From positions 2,849,001-2,913,000 of the forward strand of contig NZ_CP060202.1 of NCBI RefSeq assembly GCF_014250515.1: a stretch of DNA of 64,000 bases. Direction: 5' to 3'. The translations under genes and the position numbers were made by a program. The notes under the pieces were generated by a model. It saw nothing but the letters and a program-made list of their open reading frames with translations, searched no databases and had not been told where the DNA came from. This document shows, one piece after another, positions 24,171-32,939 of this stretch (its first letter is position 1; each line of letters opens with the position of its first letter). Source of the stretch: Hymenobacter sediminicola. Its GTDB lineage: Bacteria; Bacteroidota; Bacteroidia; Cytophagales; Hymenobacteraceae.

Positions 24171-26804
24171 ATGCCTCTTTTTTCCCTTTGCCGGCTCGCA
24201 GCTACATTGTTCCAGCAGCGTACGGCCCTCTGCTTTCTGGCCTTTTCCCTGCTAATCAGCATTTCAACGCAGGCCCAGTCCCCGCCGCCCGCCAAAGCCG
24301 ATGTGTATTTAGATGCCAAAGGCGTGATGCGCTGGCAGGGCAGCAAGCAGGAAGTAGCGCTGTTTGGCGTGAACTATACGGCTCCATTCGCCCACTCGTA
24401 CCGCTCTATTAAAAAGCTGGGCATGAAGCCCGAGCAGGCCATTGAGCAGGATGTGTACCACCTTTCCCGGCTGGACATAGATGCTTTCCGGGTCCACGTG
24501 TGGGACGTAGAAATTACGGACACGCTAGGCAATGTGCTCGAGAATGAACACCTACGCCTGCTCGACTACCTGATTCAACAGCTCAAGCAGCGCCGCATCA
24601 AAATCATCCTGACCCCAATTGCTTACTGGGGCAATGGCTACCCGGAAAAGGACACCGCGCAAACCGGCTTCTCCAGCATTTATCCCAAGGGACGCGCCTA
24701 CAACAATCCGCGCGCCATCAAGGCGCAGGAAAACTACTTGGCGCAATTCCTCAACCACCGCAACCAGTACACCGGCCAGCTCAACCGCGAAGACCCCGAC
24801 ATCATTGCCTACGAAGTGTGCAACGAGCCCCACTACCGGCAGCCCGAAGCGGAGGTAAGCACCTTCGTGCAGCGTATGGTACAGGCCATGCGGGCTACTG
24901 GCTACAAGAAGCCTATCTTCTACAACATTGCCGAAAGCCCGGCAGTAGCTAATGCCATCCTGAATAGCCCCGTGCAGGGCTTCACGTTTCAGTGGTACCC
25001 TTCGGCGCTGGTGGGGGGCCATACACTGCGCGGCAACCTGCTGCCGCTGGTAGACAGCTACCCGATTCCGTACGCCAAAGACCCGCGTTTCAGCAGCAAG
25101 CCACGCATGGTGTATGAGTTCGAGTCGGCAGATATTCTGCAGCCGGTGGCGTACCCGATGATGGCGCGCAGCTTCCGGAGTGCCGGCTTCCAGTGGGCTA
25201 CCCAGTTTGCCTACGACCCGCTGGCCATAGCCTTTGCCAACACCGAATACCAGACCCACTACCTCAACCTAGCCTACACGCCCGCCAAGGCCCTGAGCCT
25301 GCTGATTGCGGGGAAAGTATTCCGGCAGGTAAAACTCGGTCAGCAGTTTGCCACCTATCCTGCCGACTCGGTTTTTAATGATTTCCGGATCAGCTACCGC
25401 GCCGCCGTGAGTGAGCTGAACACGCCGGAAGAATTCTACTACACCAGCAGCACCACCACGCAGCCGCGCAAACTTGCTGCTCTGCGCCGGCTCGCGGGCA
25501 CCGGTTCGTCGCCGGCAGTACACTACGAAGGCACCGGCGCCTACTTCCTCGACCGGCTGGCTACGGGCGTGTGGCGGCTTGAGGTGATGCCCGATGCCAT
25601 TGCAATACGTGACCCGTTTGCCACTACTTCGCTCCGTCAGGCTGTTACGCGCATCGTCTGGAACACCCAACCAATGCAGCTGACGTTGCCGGGCCTAGGT
25701 TCTGATTTCGCAGTGCGCGGTCTGAACGCCGGCAATTCGTTTCAAGCACAAGCCACCAGCAGCACCGTGCGACTGCAGCCAGGCGTGTACCTAGTGTCGG
25801 CGCGCGGCAAGTCTACGGCAGCCTTCACGGCTGAAACCATGCTGGGCGCTATAAAGCTAGGCGAGTTCGTGGCGCCCCCAGCTACAGACCTCCCTACCCA
25901 AGTGATGCACACGGCCCCTACCCAACTGGCTACCGGGCAGCCTGCCGTGCTACAGGCCACCATAGCCGGTGCCGCCGCTACCGATTCGGTGATGCTTGTG
26001 GCCCAGCACTATTATGGTCGCACCCGCACTCTGCCCATGCGCCGCCTCACGCTTACAACAGCCGAAGCTACCGTCCCCGCCGACTTGTTGTATCCGGGCC
26101 TGCTTCGCTACTGGATTGTGGTGAAGCGCAACGGCACTTCCACCACTTTCCCGGGCGGTTTCAGAGGCAGCCCCCTCAGCTGGGACTATGCGCCCCGGGA
26201 GCATTATGAGGCATCTGTTGTAGCACCCGGTTCCGCTCTGCCGCTCTACGTGGCGGCGCTTGATCAGCAACGAACCGAAACCGGCGGCATCAACGGAGGC
26301 GGCTGGGCCGACTACGTGACGAGCAGCAACGGCCAGTTGGCGCTGCGTCTGCTGCAGAGCCCGCCGCCGGCTAGCCCCATTCCCTTCTCCGACCCGACCG
26401 CACCGGTGGCCTTCCTGCGCGCCTACTTCGGCGACCGGCTGGCTACGCGGGCCGCCGATGCCGCCAATTTCCGGGAACTAGTGATACGCGGCCGCCGCGG
26501 TGCCGGCGCCGGTACTGTGCGCTTGGTTCTCACCACCCGCGACGCGGAAGCCTACGTAGCCGATGTGGATCTTCCGGCTGAAATGCAGGAAGTGCGGGTT
26601 CCTTTGACGGCTTTCCGCCCGGGTGCTCAACTGCTGCTGCCACGCCCCTACCCTAGCTTCCTGCCCCTCTCCTTCCAGGCCAATGGTCCGGTGGCGCTGC
26701 CACTGGCACAGGCTGAAGTGCTGCAAGTGCTCCTCGGGCCTGCGGCCCAGTCAGCGGCTGATGCCCGCCCCTTCCTCGACCTTGAATCTATCTATCTGCG
26801 CTAA
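24171..26804 (+). CDS. Secreted glycoside hydrolase, GH5-like
   Basis: An 877-aa extracytoplasmic glycosidase. The first ATG after the rnpB terminator, at 24171, gives a basic N-terminus and a hydrophobic segment ending TQAQ, a probable signal peptide of about 37 residues; the in-frame start at 24108 lies inside the rnpB terminator. The TIM barrel (about residues 45-370) has RVHVWDVEITD, the acid/base Glu in YEVCNEPHY, and a likely nucleophile Glu in MVYEFESAD, the order seen in clan GH-A. The rest is beta-rich and of unknown role. It forms an operon with the GH2 gene two bases downstream. The polysaccharide target is unknown. Confidence 0.75.
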   Translation: MPLFSLCRLAATLFQQRTALCFLAFSLLISISTQAQSPPPAKADVYLDAKGVMRWQGSKQEVALFGVNYTAPFAHSYRSIKKLGMKPEQAIEQDVYHLSRLDIDAFRVHVWDVEITDTLGNVLENEHLRLLDYLIQQLKQRRIKIILTPIAYWGNGYPEKDTAQTGFSSIYPKGRAYNNPRAIKAQENYLAQFLNHRNQYTGQLNREDPDIIAYEVCNEPHYRQPEAEVSTFVQRMVQAMRATGYKKPIFYNIAESPAVANAILNSPVQGFTFQWYPSALVGGHTLRGNLLPLVDSYPIPYAKDPRFSSKPRMVYEFESADILQPVAYPMMARSFRSAGFQWATQFAYDPLAIAFANTEYQTHYLNLAYTPAKALSLLIAGKVFRQVKLGQQFATYPADSVFNDFRISYRAAVSELNTPEEFYYTSSTTTQPRKLAALRRLAGTGSSPAVHYEGTGAYFLDRLATGVWRLEVMPDAIAIRDPFATTSLRQAVTRIVWNTQPMQLTLPGLGSDFAVRGLNAGNSFQAQATSSTVRLQPGVYLVSARGKSTAAFTAETMLGAIKLGEFVAPPATDLPTQVMHTAPTQLATGQPAVLQATIAGAAATDSVMLVAQHYYGRTRTLPMRRLTLTTAEATVPADLLYPGLLRYWIVVKRNGTSTTFPGGFRGSPLSWDYAPREHYEASVVAPGSALPLYVAALDQQRTETGGINGGGWADYVTSSNGQLALRLLQSPPPASPIPFSDPTAPVAFLRAYFGDRLATRAADAANFRELVIRGRRGAGAGTVRLVLTTRDAEAYVADVDLPAEMQEVRVPLTAFRPGAQLLLPRPYPSFLPLSFQANGPVALPLAQAEVLQVLLGPAAQSAADARPFLDLESIYLR

Positions 26805-26806
26805 CG

Positions 26807-29221
26807 ATGCTGCTTCGCAACTTTCTCCCACATAGTCTGGCACTAGTAGCCTGGCTGTCTCTGGCAGCCTGCACACGCTCCGGCAGTTCCTCTCAGCCCA
26901 GTGAAACCGCGCTGCCTGCTAGTTTCAACACGGACTGGGAATTTGTGCGGGATGTGGATACCGTAGTCGGACCGGCCTTCTTTGTTCGCGAAGACAAGGT
27001 TCGTCCTTGGGCGGGCGTACTGTTGCCGCACACGCCGCGCCTGGAGGCAGTCGTTACCAAGGAACAGCAGTGGCAGGGCACCTGTTTCTACCGCCGGTTT
27101 TTCCGGGTTTCGGCCGCCGACACCAGCCGCCGTGTGGCAGTCCGCTTCGAGGGAGCTATGCACGAGGCCGATGTGTACCTGAACGGCCTGCGTCTTGCTC
27201 GCCACCAAGGCGGCTACCTGCCCTTTACCGTAGATCTGACGCCTTATCTGAAAGCTAATGTGGAGAACTGCCTGCTGGTGAAGCTCAACAACCAGGACAA
27301 CCAGGCCATTCCGCCCGGCAAGCCTCTTAAAGACCTTGATTTTAACTACTATGGTGGCCTTTACCGGCCCGTGCAGCTAGTCGTGCAGGAGCGGCTGCGC
27401 ATCACGGACGCCGTGGAAGCTGCCCGCCCGGCAGGCGGCGGCATTATGCTGCACTACGAGAATGTGAGTGAGCAGCAGGCTACCCTGCATGTTCAGACTG
27501 AGGTCCGGAATGATTACCGCGACGCCCGCATTTCCAAGGTGCAGACTGTGGTGCTGGATGCGCAGGGCAAGGAAGTAGCACGTACCCTCACTGATGCGCC
27601 GTTGCTCACGCCGGGCGCGGCTACATCGGTAAGGCAACTTCTGCCGCTGGCGCAGCCCACTCTGTGGTCAGCAGACCGCCCTTACCTCTACCAGGTAGTG
27701 GTGAGTGTGCTGAACGACAAAGGCCAGCGTGTGGATCAGCAACGGCTTTCTACCGGCGTCCGCACCATTCGGTTTGCGCCGGATGGCTTCTACCTGAATG
27801 GCCAGAAAACCCGACTTCGGGGTACCAACCGGCATCAGGAATACCCCTACTTGGGCTACGCCCTGTCGGATGAAATGCAGTACCGAGACGCCTGGAAAAT
27901 CAAGGAGGCCGGCTTCAACTTTGTGCGCTGCTCCCACTACCCTCCTTCGCCGGCCTTCCTGCAAGCCTGCGACGAACTGGGGCTACTGGTGATGAACTCG
28001 ATTCCGGGCTGGCAGTTTTTCGGCGACGCGGCGTTCCAACTCAACAGCCTGCAGAACGTGCGCGACATGGTGCGCCGCGACCGAAACCACCCCAGCATTG
28101 TGCTCTGGGAAGCGGCCCTCAATGAGACGGACATGAGCAAGTCGTTCATGGACCAGGCCCACCAGGCAGTGCACGAGGAACTGCCCTGGCCTACCGATGT
28201 GTATACCTGCGGCTGGCTAGACTATGCCTACGATGTATTCATTCCGGCCCGCCAGCACGCTAAAGCCCCCGACTACTGGCACAAATACAGCAAGCAGAAG
28301 CCTATTTTGCTCTGCGAATATGGCGACTGGGAATACTACGCCCAGAACGCCGGCTTCAACCAAACAGCCTACGCGGGCCTGAAGGCCTCGGAACGCACGT
28401 CGCGGCAATTGCGGGGCCAGGGCGAGCAGGCGCTGGCGCAGCAGGCCCTCAACTTCCAGGAAGCCCACAACGACAACTTCATCGGGCCGGCCATCGGCGA
28501 CGCCAACTGGCTGCAGTTCGACTATAAACGCGGCTACGACCCGGACATCGAATCTTCAGGCATCATGGATATCTACCGGCTGCCCAAATTCGCGTTCTAC
28601 TTCTACCAGAGCCAATATGGCCCCGTGCCCGACGCCTTGGGTTTCGGTAAGCCCATTGTGTTCATTGCAAGCTATGCCCAAGCCAGCAGCACGCCCCGGC
28701 AAGTGCGCGTATACAGCAACTGTAGTGAGGTAGAATTGCAGCTGGATGGCCGCACGCTAGCCCGCCAACGCCCCGACCAAGACCGGTACTCCAACCAGCT
28801 GGCGCACCCCTCTTTCACCTTCACAGTCCCGGCGTTTGCCACGGGCACACTGCGGGCAGTAGCCTACCAAAACGCAAAACCGGCAGCAGAACACACCTGT
28901 CGCACTCCAGGCAGCCCTCACCATGTGCAGCTCTCTTTCGATAAAAGCGGCCGCGACCTGACGGCTGGCCGCCAAGATGCCGTGTTTGTGTACGCTACCG
29001 TAGTAGATGCCCAAAACACGCCCATCCCGACTGCCACCACGCCCATTCGTTTTGCCGTAACGGGTGATGCAGAACTGCTCGGCGACAACCCGGTAGCGGC
29101 TGAGGCAGGCGTCGCTACGACGCTGCTACGGGCCGGCCGAACAGCGGGTACCCTGCGTGTCACGGCCACGACCGAGGGCCTGCCCGCTGCTACGCTGGAG
29201 CTACCAAGCGTTAACCCCTAG
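26807..29221 (+). CDS. GH2-family glycoside hydrolase, outer-membrane lipoprotein
   Basis: An 804-aa beta-galactosidase/mannosidase-like lipoprotein. The signal peptide ends in a lipobox (WLSLAACTRSG, with lipidated Cys near residue 22). The GH2 sugar-binding jelly roll (about 40-190), an Ig-like domain (about 200-300) and the TIM barrel follow, with RGTNRHQEYPYLGYALSDEM and NFVRCSHYPPSPAFLQACDE. The acid Glu is in EAALNETDMS and the nucleophile Glu in LLCEYGDWEYY. C-terminal Ig-like domains complete the protein. It begins two bases after the GH5-like stop, so the two genes are one operon for breakdown of the same glycan. Confidence 0.88.
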   Translation: MLLRNFLPHSLALVAWLSLAACTRSGSSSQPSETALPASFNTDWEFVRDVDTVVGPAFFVREDKVRPWAGVLLPHTPRLEAVVTKEQQWQGTCFYRRFFRVSAADTSRRVAVRFEGAMHEADVYLNGLRLARHQGGYLPFTVDLTPYLKANVENCLLVKLNNQDNQAIPPGKPLKDLDFNYYGGLYRPVQLVVQERLRITDAVEAARPAGGGIMLHYENVSEQQATLHVQTEVRNDYRDARISKVQTVVLDAQGKEVARTLTDAPLLTPGAATSVRQLLPLAQPTLWSADRPYLYQVVVSVLNDKGQRVDQQRLSTGVRTIRFAPDGFYLNGQKTRLRGTNRHQEYPYLGYALSDEMQYRDAWKIKEAGFNFVRCSHYPPSPAFLQACDELGLLVMNSIPGWQFFGDAAFQLNSLQNVRDMVRRDRNHPSIVLWEAALNETDMSKSFMDQAHQAVHEELPWPTDVYTCGWLDYAYDVFIPARQHAKAPDYWHKYSKQKPILLCEYGDWEYYAQNAGFNQTAYAGLKASERTSRQLRGQGEQALAQQALNFQEAHNDNFIGPAIGDANWLQFDYKRGYDPDIESSGIMDIYRLPKFAFYFYQSQYGPVPDALGFGKPIVFIASYAQASSTPRQVRVYSNCSEVELQLDGRTLARQRPDQDRYSNQLAHPSFTFTVPAFATGTLRAVAYQNAKPAAEHTCRTPGSPHHVQLSFDKSGRDLTAGRQDAVFVYATVVDAQNTPIPTATTPIRFAVTGDAELLGDNPVAAEAGVATTLLRAGRTAGTLRVTATTEGLPAATLELPSVNP

Positions 29222-29327
29222 CGTGGGCAGCACGCCCCTATACTAGTAGTGTCTTCCGTGCCGACGACATCGTTTGCACGCAGGTTTTCGTTACTTTGAC
29301 TTTTCCCATTTCCTCTTACTTCAGCCC

Positions 29328-30485
29328 ATGCCCCGCATTCTCATCATTGACGACGAAAAGGCCATTCGCAATACGCTAAAGGAGATTCTCGAATACGAAA
29401 GCTACCAAGTAGATCAGGCAGAAGACGGCCCCACCGGCCTCGACATGCTCATCCGCGACAAATATGACGTGGTGCTCTGCGACATCAAAATGCCCAAAAT
29501 GGATGGCATTGAGGTGCTGGAGCGGGCTAGTGTGCTGGCTCCGGATGCCGCTTTCATCATGGTATCGGCGCACGGCAATGTGGAAATGGCCGTGGATGCT
29601 ACCAAGAAAGGCGCCTACGATTTCCTGCAGAAGCCACCAGACCTCAACCGGCTGCTCGTGACCGTGCGCAACGCCCTGGACCGCACCAAGCTGGTGGCCG
29701 AAACCAAAACATTAAAGAAAAAAGTGGCCAAAAGCTCCGAGATGATTGGCTCATCGGAGGGCCTTGGGGCAGTACGCAAGGCCATTGAAAAAGTAGCTCC
29801 TACTGACGCGCGGGTGCTCATTACCGGGCCTAATGGAGCTGGCAAAGAGATGGTAGCGCGCCAGCTGCACGAACTCAGCAACCGCGCCAACGGCCCGCTG
29901 GTAGAGGTGAACTGCGCTGCCATTCCTTCCGAGTTGATTGAATCAGAGCTGTTTGGGCACGAGAAAGGGTCGTTTACGTCGGCCGTGAAACAGCGTATCG
30001 GTAAATTTGAGCAGGCCGATGGCGGCACGCTTTTCCTGGATGAAATTGGCGACATGAGCCTTTCGGCGCAGGCTAAAGTGCTGCGTGCTTTGCAGGAAAA
30101 CAAGATTACCCGCGTAGGTGGCGAGAAGGAAATTTCGGTGAATGTGCGCGTGCTGGCGGCCACCAACAAAAACCTGCTCCAGGAAATTGCAGACCGTAAC
30201 TTCCGCGAAGACCTGTACCATCGCCTCTCCGTCATCCTGATTCAGGTACCGGCCCTCAATGACCGCCGCGACGATATTCCGGAGCTTATTGAGAAGTTCC
30301 TCAAGGACATAGCCAGCGACTATGGCACCAAGCCCAAACAGATTGATGCTGCTGCCTTAGAGTATCTTAAAGGCCTCGATTGGCGCGGCAATATCCGGGA
30401 GCTACGCAACGTAGTGGAGCGCCTCGTCATCATGAGCGACGACACCATTTCCGCGGCCGACGCCAAGGCGTTTGCCGGTAAATAA
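29328..30485 (+). CDS. NtrC-type sigma-54 response regulator lacking a DNA-binding domain
   Basis: A 385-aa regulator with a receiver domain (1-120; Asp8/Asp9 acidic pocket, phospho-acceptor Asp52 in CDIKMP, Lys102) and an AAA+ domain (about 135-370). Walker A is GPNGAGKE at 167-174 and Walker B is TLFLDEIG at about 234. The sigma-54 contact loop reads GSFTSA (214-219) instead of GAFTGA. The protein stops at AKAFAGK, without the Fis-type HTH that normally occupies the last 60-80 residues, and no HTH is seen downstream. The start at 29328 (MPRILIIDDE) is clear. Neighbours do not show a partner kinase. Confidence 0.88.
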   Translation: MPRILIIDDEKAIRNTLKEILEYESYQVDQAEDGPTGLDMLIRDKYDVVLCDIKMPKMDGIEVLERASVLAPDAAFIMVSAHGNVEMAVDATKKGAYDFLQKPPDLNRLLVTVRNALDRTKLVAETKTLKKKVAKSSEMIGSSEGLGAVRKAIEKVAPTDARVLITGPNGAGKEMVARQLHELSNRANGPLVEVNCAAIPSELIESELFGHEKGSFTSAVKQRIGKFEQADGGTLFLDEIGDMSLSAQAKVLRALQENKITRVGGEKEISVNVRVLAATNKNLLQEIADRNFREDLYHRLSVILIQVPALNDRRDDIPELIEKFLKDIASDYGTKPKQIDAAALEYLKGLDWRGNIRELRNVVERLVIMSDDTISAADAKAFAGK

Positions 30486-30540
30486 CTTCCGGTCGTTGGC
30501 AAACATCAGCTAGCGGCGGCAGTTTTAGTGTAACTACAGA

Positions 30541-30599
30541 CAGCGCGGGCCAGCCGCCGGGTAAGCCTCCGGTTGCTGGCCCGCGCTGTTGTTTATTTT
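30541..30599 (+). terminator. Intrinsic terminator of the NtrC-type regulator gene
   Basis: A 14-bp outer stem (30541-30554 with 30575-30588) with an inner CCGG/CCGG pairing, then TTGTTTATTTTG. Confidence 0.75.
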
Positions 30600-30618
30600 G
30601 TCTCAAACCCGATATGCA

Positions 30619-31116
30619 ATGCAGGAGTTTTTCAACAACCTACTGGGCATGCAAGCCACGGCCGACACCATTACCATTGGGCAAACCTGCGCGCGGGCTG
30701 TACTGGTGTTTCTGGTGGCGCTGGTGCTGCTGCGGCTGTCGGGTCGCCGCACATTCGGCGGCAATAGTGCCCTCGACATGGTAGTGAAATTCATGTTTGG
30801 CGCCCTACTCAGCCGCGTCATTATTGCTGATGCGCCAATGGGCATTACGTTCGTGGCCGCTGCTGCTTTGGTATTTGTGCACCGGACACTGGCATACGCA
30901 GTGTATTTTTCGCCACTGCTGCGCAAGCTGGTGAAAGGCTCCGACTCCATCTTAGCGGAAGGGGCAACCATTCATCAGCACGAGTTGCGCCAAGCCAGTG
31001 TGAGCGAGCAGGAGCTTCGTGCCGGCGTACGGGCCGCTGCCAGCACCAACGACCTGTCCACTATCAAAGAGGTTCGCCTGGAGCACGACGGCGTGATTAC
31101 TGTCGTGAAGAAGTGA
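30619..31116 (+). CDS. DUF421 (YetF-like) membrane protein
   Basis: A 165-aa protein with three predicted N-terminal membrane helices (about residues 20-100) and a C-terminal soluble alpha/beta YetF-type domain (GATIHQHELRQASVSEQEL, then STIKEVRLEHDGVITVVKK). The motif RLSGRRTFGGNSALDMVVKF after the first helix fits this family. The physiological role is poorly known. The ATG at 30619 (MQEFFNNLLG) is chosen; an earlier alternative at 30589 overlaps the terminator region. Confidence 0.82.
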   Translation: MQEFFNNLLGMQATADTITIGQTCARAVLVFLVALVLLRLSGRRTFGGNSALDMVVKFMFGALLSRVIIADAPMGITFVAAAALVFVHRTLAYAVYFSPLLRKLVKGSDSILAEGATIHQHELRQASVSEQELRAGVRAAASTNDLSTIKEVRLEHDGVITVVKK

Positions 31117-31160
31117 ACTGTCAGCCCGATTCCTATGCTGTTCGGAAAGACAAAGCCAGA

Positions 31161-32165
31161 TTAGCTGCTCACCATCTGGTTGCAGCCGCGCACATCAGAG
31201 TTATCTATCCGGCCAAGCACTTCGAAGGACCCATCGGGATGCATCCGGGCTAGGTCCTTGGTTTCGATGAAAGCGCAGGAGTCTATGTTGGCTAGGTCGA
31301 TGACATTAATGGCGCCGTCGGGGCGGGTGGCGGATACGGCAAACGGGTCGGCGGGGTCGCGCAGCAACACTTGCAACTGCGGCGGCGCATGGAAACGCCC
31401 ATCCCCGAAGCTGTAGGCCTGGCTGAGCAGTTCCGTCATACCGTACTCGGAGTGAATGCCGGCCGGCCCGAATGCCTGCTGGAGTTCCTGGTGTAGCTCC
31501 TCCCGGATCATCTCGCGGCGGCGCCCTTTCATACCACCAGTTTCCAGCACGGTCAGGCCCTGCAGTTCCGACACGGCACCATATTCTGCTGCTAGGTCCA
31601 GTAGCGCATAGCTCACCCCAAACAGCAGTACGCGCCGCCCCTGCTCTTTCGCCTCGCCCAGCGCCTGCAGCAGCGCGCTATGGTCGTGCAGGAAAAAGGC
31701 CTGCTGCTGTTGTCCTGATTCGCGGGCAAAGTACTCGACCATAGCGACCAGCGACGAATGGCCCTGCTCCAGATAGGATGGCAACAGCGCCAAAAACGTC
31801 CAGTCCTGCAAGGGACCATAGTAGCGCTGGAAAATATGGGCGGCGTTCTGGCGGTAGAGCTGCGGGTGGCGGAGGTGATGGTGGCTGCGCTGCTGCTGCG
31901 TGGTGCCGCTGCTCAGAAACAGCTCCTGCGGCGTCCAGCTTTCCGGCTTCGTGCGGACCTCATGCGTTTTGAAAAACTCGATGGGCAAAAACGGAATATC
32001 CGCCAGCTGCTGCACCTGCGCCGGATTGCGGCCTAGGGCCGCGAGGTAGGCGCGGTAAGGTGGGCAGTGCTCGGCCTGGTGCCGGAACAGGCGCAGGGCC
32101 ACCGCTGGGGCCGTAGCATCCGTCAGGTGAGGCAATGCATTCAGGTAGTCGTCGCGGAAACTCAT
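31161..32165 (-). CDS. LuxE-like acyl-protein synthetase
   Basis: A 334-aa protein of the LuxE family, which activates a fatty acid as acyl-AMP and transfers it to a cysteine for delivery to LuxC. The AMP-forming signature is LFLSSGTTQQQRSHHH, and the N-terminal segment PFLPIEFFKTHEV is characteristic. A later block reads HSEYGMTELLSQAYS. Close to the C-terminus, Cys328 in SDVRGCNQMV is a candidate acyl-carrying cysteine (inference). No luciferase or thioesterase genes are near; the LuxC-like partner is about 24 kb away. Bacteroidota homologues are usually annotated as acyl transferases. Confidence 0.82.
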   Translation of the reverse strand: MSFRDDYLNALPHLTDATAPAVALRLFRHQAEHCPPYRAYLAALGRNPAQVQQLADIPFLPIEFFKTHEVRTKPESWTPQELFLSSGTTQQQRSHHHLRHPQLYRQNAAHIFQRYYGPLQDWTFLALLPSYLEQGHSSLVAMVEYFARESGQQQQAFFLHDHSALLQALGEAKEQGRRVLLFGVSYALLDLAAEYGAVSELQGLTVLETGGMKGRRREMIREELHQELQQAFGPAGIHSEYGMTELLSQAYSFGDGRFHAPPQLQVLLRDPADPFAVSATRPDGAINVIDLANIDSCAFIETKDLARMHPDGSFEVLGRIDNSDVRGCNQMVSS

Positions 32166-32276
32166 TAGCAGGAAGCGGGGTTTGCAGAGAGTATAACAAT
32201 TGCGTTCCGGCTTCGTTGAGAAGTTGTACCTTTTGCCCGTTGCTTCGGCAGCTCGTATCGTAGTTTACAGTTTCCT

Positions 32277-32864
32277 ATGACCATGTTTCGTACTCTTCGT
32301 GCAGGGTTGCTCATCGTGGTGGGCGGCGTAGCCATTGGCTCTTGTATCAGTCCGCCCGACTTTCCCGAAACACCCAGCATCGAATTTAAGGAGCTGATTG
32401 TGAAGCGGCAGCCCTCCAACGGCAGCATTCCGGTTGATAGCGTAATTGTGACGGTAAGCTTCAAAGACGGCGACGGCGACTTGGGCCTTACGGAAGAAGA
32501 ATACAACAATGATCCGTACAAGCGGCTTAATAGCGACGGCACGCTCAACCTGAACCACTGGAATTATTACTTCAAGCTCTTCGTGAAGGCTCCTGGCGAT
32601 ACGGAATTCCGGCCCTACACGATAACGCCTGATTTGCTGGTGCTCAAACCGGAAGACTATTACGGCCAGTTCCCGCATCTGGAGCCACCAAACATCGACA
32701 AGAAAGCTCCGCTGCAGGGTGATTTGCGCTTCAGCCAAGCATTTACGCTGGGCTCCCCCTTTTACCCAGGCCAGGAAGTGCGGTTTGAGGTGACGATTAA
32801 GGACCGTGCGCTTAATACCAGCAACACCGTTACTACCTCCAGCTTTGTTGTAGCGCCCCAGTAA
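32277..32864 (+). CDS. Hypothetical lipoprotein
   Basis: A 195-aa lipoprotein: signal peptide with lipobox VAIGSC (Cys near residue 23), then SPPDFPETPSIEFKELIVK and VTVSFKDGDGDLGLTEEEY. The second motif is common in Bacteroidota outer-membrane lipoproteins of unknown function and has Asp/Gly repeats like calcium-binding loops; that is inference. TACCTTTTG at about 32226, a one-base-longer -7-like box, lies upstream. It is divergent from the LuxE-like gene and ends at a strong terminator. Confidence 0.8.
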   Translation: MTMFRTLRAGLLIVVGGVAIGSCISPPDFPETPSIEFKELIVKRQPSNGSIPVDSVIVTVSFKDGDGDLGLTEEEYNNDPYKRLNSDGTLNLNHWNYYFKLFVKAPGDTEFRPYTITPDLLVLKPEDYYGQFPHLEPPNIDKKAPLQGDLRFSQAFTLGSPFYPGQEVRFEVTIKDRALNTSNTVTTSSFVVAPQ

Positions 32865-32886
32865 TAAGCAGCATAACCCACATAAG

Positions 32887-32927
32887 AAATCCCCGCTGGC
32901 CGCGTTTTGCAGCACCAGCGGGGATTT
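32887..32927. terminator. Bidirectional intrinsic terminator
   Basis: A 13-bp perfect stem (32887-32899 with 32915-32927) with a 15-base loop, between the convergent lipoprotein and fused E1 genes. Confidence 0.8.
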
Positions 32928-32939
32928 TCTGTTTAGGCA

